This document shows, piece by piece, positions 59,160-64,000 of a stretch of 64,000 nucleotides of DNA (position 1 is its first letter; each line of letters starts with the position of its first letter). The stretch comes from Venturia oleaginea (taxonomy: Eukaryota > Ascomycota > Dothideomycetes > Venturiales > Venturiaceae), in assembly GCA_013176395.1 (NCBI GenBank), contig JABMLP010000006.1, positions 620,001 through 684,000 on the forward strand. Reading direction: 5' to 3'. The position numbers and the translations under genes were made by a program. The notes under the pieces were generated by a model. It did not search any database. It saw nothing but the letters and a program-made list of their open reading frames with translations, and had not been told where the DNA came from.

Positions 59160-60256
59160 ATGAACGCGGAAGCACAAAGTCCCCCCAACGCCCGATTCCC
59201 AGTCATACAACTCCACGGCCTTCTCCAATCCTCGGGCGCCTTTTGCTGCACAGATGACAATTCCCTAGCCTTCTTCCTCGCAAAACAAGGTCTTGATGTC
59301 TGGCTTGGGAATAATCGGTGCGGTTTGACGCCTTAACATGCCCATTTAAAAGCCTCGGATCCCAATATGTGAACGTGAGATATCCGACAAATGGCCACTT
59401 GCGATCTACCCGCTCTCATCTCCAGAGTCTGCGAGACGACGGGGTTTGAAAAAGTGGGATTGGTTGCTCATTCACAGGGTTCGACGCAAACTCTAATCTC
59501 ACTGTCCAAATACTTCACGCCTGAATTGGGACAGAGGTTATCTTTCGCTTGTTTCCTCGCACCAGCCATCTACGCATGCCCACTCCTTCAAAGCTGGGTT
59601 TTTCGCGCTTTTGGATCATTATCTCTAAGTGGTGGCATCGCCTATTCGGTATCCACGCTCTCATCAAAAGCATGATCGCCCTTAAGGCCATTTCCCCCGT
59701 CAAAGTGACCGGGCTAATGGGCTATAATGTCTTCGGCTAAATTTTTAAATGGTCCGACAAGCGTTGGGACCGGGATCTCAGGAACCGTGGATTCCTATTC
59801 GCGCCTACTTTTATCAATGGGAAGGCAATGTGGTGTTGGCTCGGACAAGAGAAATATTGTTTTGCTCGACAAGGTTATATCTTGAATACGAAAGAGGAAG
59901 TGCAAGCTGAAGATGAAGAAGACGAGGCTGATACGGTGAGAGAGAAGAGCTTGGCTGAGATGGATAGGGCGGCTTGGTTTGATGCGAGGGTGCCGCCGTT
60001 GGCTTTGTTGATTGCGGGACGTGATGAGTTGTTTGATGGGAGGAGGTTGTTGAGGAGGTTTGAGAAGGGGCAAGAGCCACATGTTGACCTTGTGCATGTG
60101 GATTTTTTGGAAGAGTATGAGCATCTTGATGTACTTTGGGCAATGGACGCGATTGATATGGTTGGACGGGAGGTTTTGGAGACGATTTGGAAGACTGCTG
60201 GGGAGGCATGGAGTCACTGTAAATTTCCGAGAGGGTGTGAGATGTTTGAGCCGTGA
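59160..60256 (+). pseudogene. AB-hydrolase lipase (steryl-ester-hydrolase/acid-lipase type), dead copy
   Basis: The plus-strand frame from 59160 reads RFPVIQLHGLLQSSGAF and DVWLGNNRCGLTP, then TAA 59334, TGA 59370 and TGA 59376 in positions where relatives have Glu and Trp residues. It resumes with DLPALISRVCETTGFEKVGL and the nucleophile elbow AHSQG (59391-59675). After a frame break near 59615 the other frame continues FGIHALIKSMIALK, has TAA 59738, and runs on as WSDKRWDRDLRNRGFLFAP. The catalytic Asp region (LLIAGRDELFDG) and His (EYEHLDVLWAMD) follow before the stop at 60254. Four nonsense codons and one shift mean no active enzyme. The N-terminal membrane or signal exon is also absent. 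Confidence 0.82.
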
Positions 60257-61326
60257 ACTGGGAGGAGAGGCTGTATGTAGATCGATATGTGGAGATATGG
60301 CTGTTAGAAGGATGGAAGTCGCCGAATTAAGATCTTCACAATAGACGATATTCGATAGGAACTTTACATACCACCAATTACTCGACCTCCCTAACTTTAT
60401 ATTGAAACATCTCATTACTCCCCACCGAATTCTTGTCCCTCATCTTCTCCGCACACTCCACCCCGGAAACCGGGAGCCTAAACTCCAACTCTCTCCCCTC
60501 TTTCCCGTCAACTGGATACGGAAACGGCAAATACTCCGGCAACAACCCCAACTGCTTCAATACAGTCGCCTGATCCCAAGAAATATGTTCATGATACAAC
60601 CTATCCCCCCTAACATTAACGACAGCTGTAAACGGAATCTGCAAATACCGTCCCGTAGGCGGTACCCCAGGTAAAATCCAATTCACAACAGCATCATGCG
60701 TAAACTTGAAAACGAATTCATCGACGACGCGATCGACACCTACACTCCTGCTGATGAGTTCCAATTCCGTATCAGCGGCGTTACTGAAGATAAATTCGTT
60801 CGCGTAAAAGGCGGAGAGGGGATTGCGACCGATGCCGCCTGTGATGGTGGGGATGTGGTTCACGTATGGTTCTTGGACCATTGTCGCCATTGTGTTTTCG
60901 ACGGAGCGGGCTTCGAATTCGTGGTGGGTGTGTTCGTCCCAGATGGCTTCGAGATCGAACAGGGGTGCGTTCATGAGCTTTTTGAGGAATGTGAGGGTGC
61001 GGGTGTGTGACAAAGCTTCAGCGGCGTAATCAAAGTCCTTTGTGAATGGGACAGCGAAGTGACTGGATTTGGCGGATGGGTAGTCGTATGCTGTAAGAGC
61101 AGATGATCTTGGGAGTTTGGATTTGGCTTTTCCGGAGAGGTGGATGAGGGATGGGATGTGCACTGGTATATTGAGAGCGTCGGAGGAGGCGTCGACGTAG
61201 CAAACGGCGCCCACAATAATGGTTTGCACTTTCAGCAACGATGAAAGGGATTTCCAGAGTTGATGGTCGTAGCATACGATCCCGACGACATTTTTGGGCT
61301 GACAGGCTGTGCAATTGAACAACTGC

Positions 61327-61340
61327 TTAATGGCATCTCC
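61327..61340. repeat. Target-site duplication, left copy
   Basis: TTAATGGCATCTCC, identical to 62944-62957. One copy is native coding sequence of the disrupted gene. Confidence 0.92.
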
Positions 61341-62943
61341 GAAAAACAGCACACACAGCGAGAACTCAATTTTTGGAATTTACAGAAGTATCATCTAAGG
61401 ATCATCAAAACACCTCTGCCAGTGGCCGCTCCGGCCTCTAGAGGCCATCGCGCGTCCCTCAGCGTCGATGAGATATCTCTAGAGTCGCCGTCGCGGCCAC
61501 CGCAGAGCAAGCAGACGAATACATGAGCAAGCTACACGAACGATGCGTCCACCAAAGACAACAGCAACCATCTAGTCACTATCTCCCGGCTAGTCCATCA
61601 CCCCAGATGACACTGCAACGCTCCGAGTCGACGAGTCACTGCTAGAACGGCAATACCTTCAACACAACTCAAACACCAGACGCCCGGTGTGCAACAATCG
61701 GCACCACACACCACTGCAACGACTAGACAATCTCTCCCAACGTCTTGGCAAACCGTCCTGCTACAAGCTGTTGCCCAGAGCCTTGAGCCTCTCCCCAAAC
61801 TGTTGCGTCCCAGTTATGGCATTGGCAAGAGTAGGTGCGCGACACAGTAAGTAGTAAGGACGCATAGAAGGAGCCTATTGGCGGCAAATCCCCTCCCTGT
61901 AAGCTAGCAGACGTAGCCTTGAGCCTCTCCCCAGACTGTTGCGTCCCAGTTATGGCAGTGGCAAGAGTAGGTGCGCGATATAGCAAGCAGGGAGAGCGAC
62001 TGGCAGCAGATAGGCTCCGACTATAAGACGACAGGTCTACAACACAATCGGTGCGACACGATACGGCAGCTGCTAGAGAACCTCATCTACTATCGTCTCC
62101 GCAAACCGTCCTGCTGCAAGCTGATGTCCAGAGCCTTGAGCCTCTCCCCAAACTGTTGCGTCCCAGTTATGGCATTGGCAAGAGTAGGTGCGCAACACAG
62201 TAAGCAGTAAGGACGTATAGAAGGAGCTTATTGGCGGCAAATCCCCTCCCTACAAGCCAGCAGACGTAGCCTTGAGCCTCTCCCCAGACTGTTGCGTCCC
62301 AGTTATGGCATTGGCAAGAGTAGGAGCGCGATATAGCAAGTAGGGAGAGCGACTAGCAGCAGATAGGCTCCGACTATAAGACGGCAGGTCTATAGCACGA
62401 TCGGCGCCATACAATACGGCAGCTACCAGACAGCCTCGTCCACGGGCATACCCGGAGTATCACACCGAAGCAGCGAAATCACGACTACGATGGTTACTAT
62501 TGTCTCCAGCATCACACAACCAAATACACCGCCGCATAGGAATCTGGTGCAAGGCAACTTTCACAAGCAGAAACATACTTAGGGAACCCATTGGCCTTGA
62601 GGGATAAGGCGAAACAGATAGACAAAGCTGAGCATTAGAGGGAGACTGTAGGTAGAAGGATAGCGAAACACGAGGCATTGCCTCTTGAGTCTACATAGCA
62701 CAGATATACTAGCAGAATAACCAGTATCTACAAGAGCCAGCGGGCATTTGGAGATACTGGTTAAGGGAAAAGAGGGAGGACGGAGGGGACAGCTGGTCTT
62801 GTTTCAGTGAACGGGGCGAAGTGGGGCGCGGTGGATTATATAATCTATCACGTGTCGGCTGTCTGATGAAGTCCTCCTAACCGGACATAGCTGCCTGATT
62901 AAGCGGCTGCAACCGAGTAGGATAAAATCAATCAATCAATCAA
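61341..62943 (+). mobile_element. Non-LTR-type retroposon with (ATCA)n tail, 1603 bp
   Basis: Inserted in an exon and flanked by exact 14-bp duplications, with a simple-repeat 3' tail of about four ATCA units ending at 62943. These are the marks of LINE or SINE insertion by target-primed reverse transcription. It has no terminal inverted or long terminal repeats and no reverse transcriptase, so it is non-autonomous or an internally deleted LINE. Close to the 5' end a frame (RELNFWNLQKYHLRIIKTPL, to 61524) might be a remnant of an ORF1. The centre is a tandem duplication (61744-62452). The last 490 bp before the tail are unique and GC-moderate. Confidence 0.85.
61744..62452. repeat. Tandem duplication of a 354-bp unit with nested subrepeats
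   Basis: Unit A starts about 61744 and unit B about 62098; both contain gcaaaccgtcctgct. Each unit holds two copies of a roughly 75-bp block beginning gccttgagcctctcccca, at 61780, 61915, 62133 and 62270. Distances of 353 and 355 bp between equivalent blocks show that the pair was duplicated as a whole. Confidence 0.9.
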
Positions 62944-62957
62944 TTAATGGCATCTCC
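62944..62957. repeat. Target-site duplication, right copy
   Basis: TTAATGGCATCTCC, identical to 61327-61340. Confidence 0.92.
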
Positions 62958-63480
62958 ATACGCCTGTTTGAAGCCTTGCTCGCCCACGCTGGACTGCAAC
63001 TCGATAACTGTATAGCCTTCTTCCGCCCACTTTGTCAAGGCTGAGGGAACCCCATCCTCGATTTTAAGATTGTCTGATGCCACGCAGGTCAGCTGAATCT
63101 ATGCCTCTAGCGAATTTCCGACTTTTTGAATTTTGTAGTCCATGAACAAAAGATCGATGCCCATAAATTTTGGTTGATTGAAAACAAAAGATGTAGAAAT
63201 TCATCGATACTGAAGTCAAGTTAAGCAATGAATTGAGAGATAGTGGCATAGTGGTATAATCAAGGAGAAGACGATTGAGAAACTTACCTGGTGCTTTCAA
63301 TGAACCCTCCTCAGGCAAAATAACAATCATTCCAGGTCCTTCACCTCGTCGCGAAAGTGGTGATAATAACGTCTGTCCAGGTGCGTACTCAACAGGCCGC
63401 GATTCAGGTAACGGTGGTGCCGCGTTTCCGTTACTTTGTCCATTCGTATTTCCATTCTTCGTTGGTCCTTTTGTGGCCAT

Positions 63481-64000
63481 AATTAAGACGATACCTCAGA
63501 CCTGATGGAAGTGTGATATCGTGAAATGGTTCTGTGTATACAGGAGATACCTTCCGCATTAGTAACTGAGTGCAGTTAGGGCCTCCAACTGTTATCGCGT
63601 CCCCGATCCGCCTGCGTCGGATCAGTACCCGCAAACCACATGGCTCCATTTCCAGCGGCAATGAGGCAGTTTTGATTAAGAATCACTCCCCGATATTATC
63701 TTATTGCAGAAAGATAGCAGCATAGTTGGGTTACCAATTCGGTGCCCTTCGACAATACCTGAAATCCGATTCAACACTTCCAATTCGAGATTGATATCGA
63801 TAACCTTCTGGCGAAATGATTTGCTAACATCGTCAGAAATCTGAAGATATCGATCTTAAGATCATAGGGTCCAAGTATAAAGGTAATCTGGCAAATCCTA
63901 GAGGGAAAGGGACACTGAATTGAATTGGTGAAGCCAATGTGGCATATTACGTGATACGGCATACGTATGACGCATTGTTAAACGTTCTGATATCGAAGCC
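63481..64000. other. Right-end region, no gene seen
   Basis: Upstream flank of the disrupted dienelactone-hydrolase/SnoaL gene. Short frames only; a gene may begin beyond the window. Confidence 0.4.

Larger units (their letters stand above)
60378..63480 (-). pseudogene. Dienelactone-hydrolase/SnoaL-like gene split by a retroposon insertion
   Basis: 5' exon 63480-63288 (MATKGPTKNGNTNGQSNGNA, then TLLSPLSRRGEGPGMIVILP), 214-bp intron, exon 2 from 63073 (DNLKIEDGVPSALTKWAEEG) to the insertion at 62943. Coding resumes at 61326 (KQLFNCTACQPKNVVGIV) and runs to 60378. The element sits inside GGA-GAT-GCC-ATT-AA, and the exons before and after it are in the same phase; together they make 424 codons including the stop. 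The N-terminal half is an alpha/beta-hydrolase of the carboxymethylenebutenolidase type without an obvious nucleophile elbow in the remaining text. The C-terminal half is SnoaL-like (VVDEFVFKFTHDAVVNWILP, VVNVRGDRLYHEHISWDQ). Translation from the start now ends at GDAI-Asn-stop, just inside the element. Apart from the insertion the frame is clean, so the event is probably recent. Confidence 0.88.

Noticed and set aside
1..64000. Alternative genetic code or general stop readthrough to explain the in-frame stops
   Set aside because: All three stop codons are affected, several loci also have frameshifts, and many intact genes use the same stops normally.
1..64000. CRISPR arrays, rRNA genes, prokaryotic operons
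   Set aside because: No regularly spaced repeats with unique spacers and no rRNA signature; gene structure is eukaryotic.

Overview
The window is nuclear DNA of a filamentous ascomycete (Pezizomycotina). The evidence is many short spliceosomal introns (about 48-77 bp, GTRNGT donors, CTRAY branch points 10-20 bp before the acceptor) and a fungal gene set: a Zds-type PP2A regulator, a mitochondrial CDF metal carrier, xylulokinase, HAL2 nucleotidase, GH78 and GH30 hydrolases, a DUF3112 membrane protein and small cysteine-rich secreted proteins. Codon and family resemblance would fit Leotiomycetes, but the sequence alone does not fix the class. Exon borders were derived by hand from reading frame, splice signals and family conservation.

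Layout. 0-14 kb: an MFS transporter, a decayed DUF3602-like gene, a six-exon secreted protein with a GGHLHDGG motif, a HAL2-type phosphatase, a secreted GH78-like enzyme, and an Asn-rich secreted protein whose stop codon is followed in frame by 98 sense codons of a 21-bp minisatellite. 14-27 kb: a broken coiled-coil gene, a Ser/Pro-rich hypothetical gene, minisatellites, a DUF3112 seven-helix protein, a cupin_5 protein and the large Zds protein. 27-38 kb: xylulokinase, a mitochondrial MMT-type CDF carrier, a Myb/SANT-like protein, an (AAT)n-tailed retroposon with exact 14-bp target-site duplications, and a sirtuin. 38-50 kb is gene-sparse: a heavily decayed mitochondrial coiled-coil gene, a GH30 galactanase-like enzyme, and two cysteine-rich secreted-protein loci, one intact and one broken in its signal-peptide region. 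50-64 kb: a class I cAMP phosphodiesterase, a divergent ATP-grasp-like membrane protein, DUF952, a CmcJ/AsaB-like oxygenase-related protein, a dead lipase, and a dienelactone-hydrolase/SnoaL gene split by a 1.6-kb non-LTR-type insertion.

The main theme is intact housekeeping and carbohydrate genes mixed with unusually many broken accessory genes (seven loci with in-frame stops, frameshifts or an insertion). Two simple-repeat-tailed insertions with 14-bp duplications show that a target-primed retrotransposition machinery has been active. Some single-base lesions could be assembly errors; the insertion with its duplicated target cannot.
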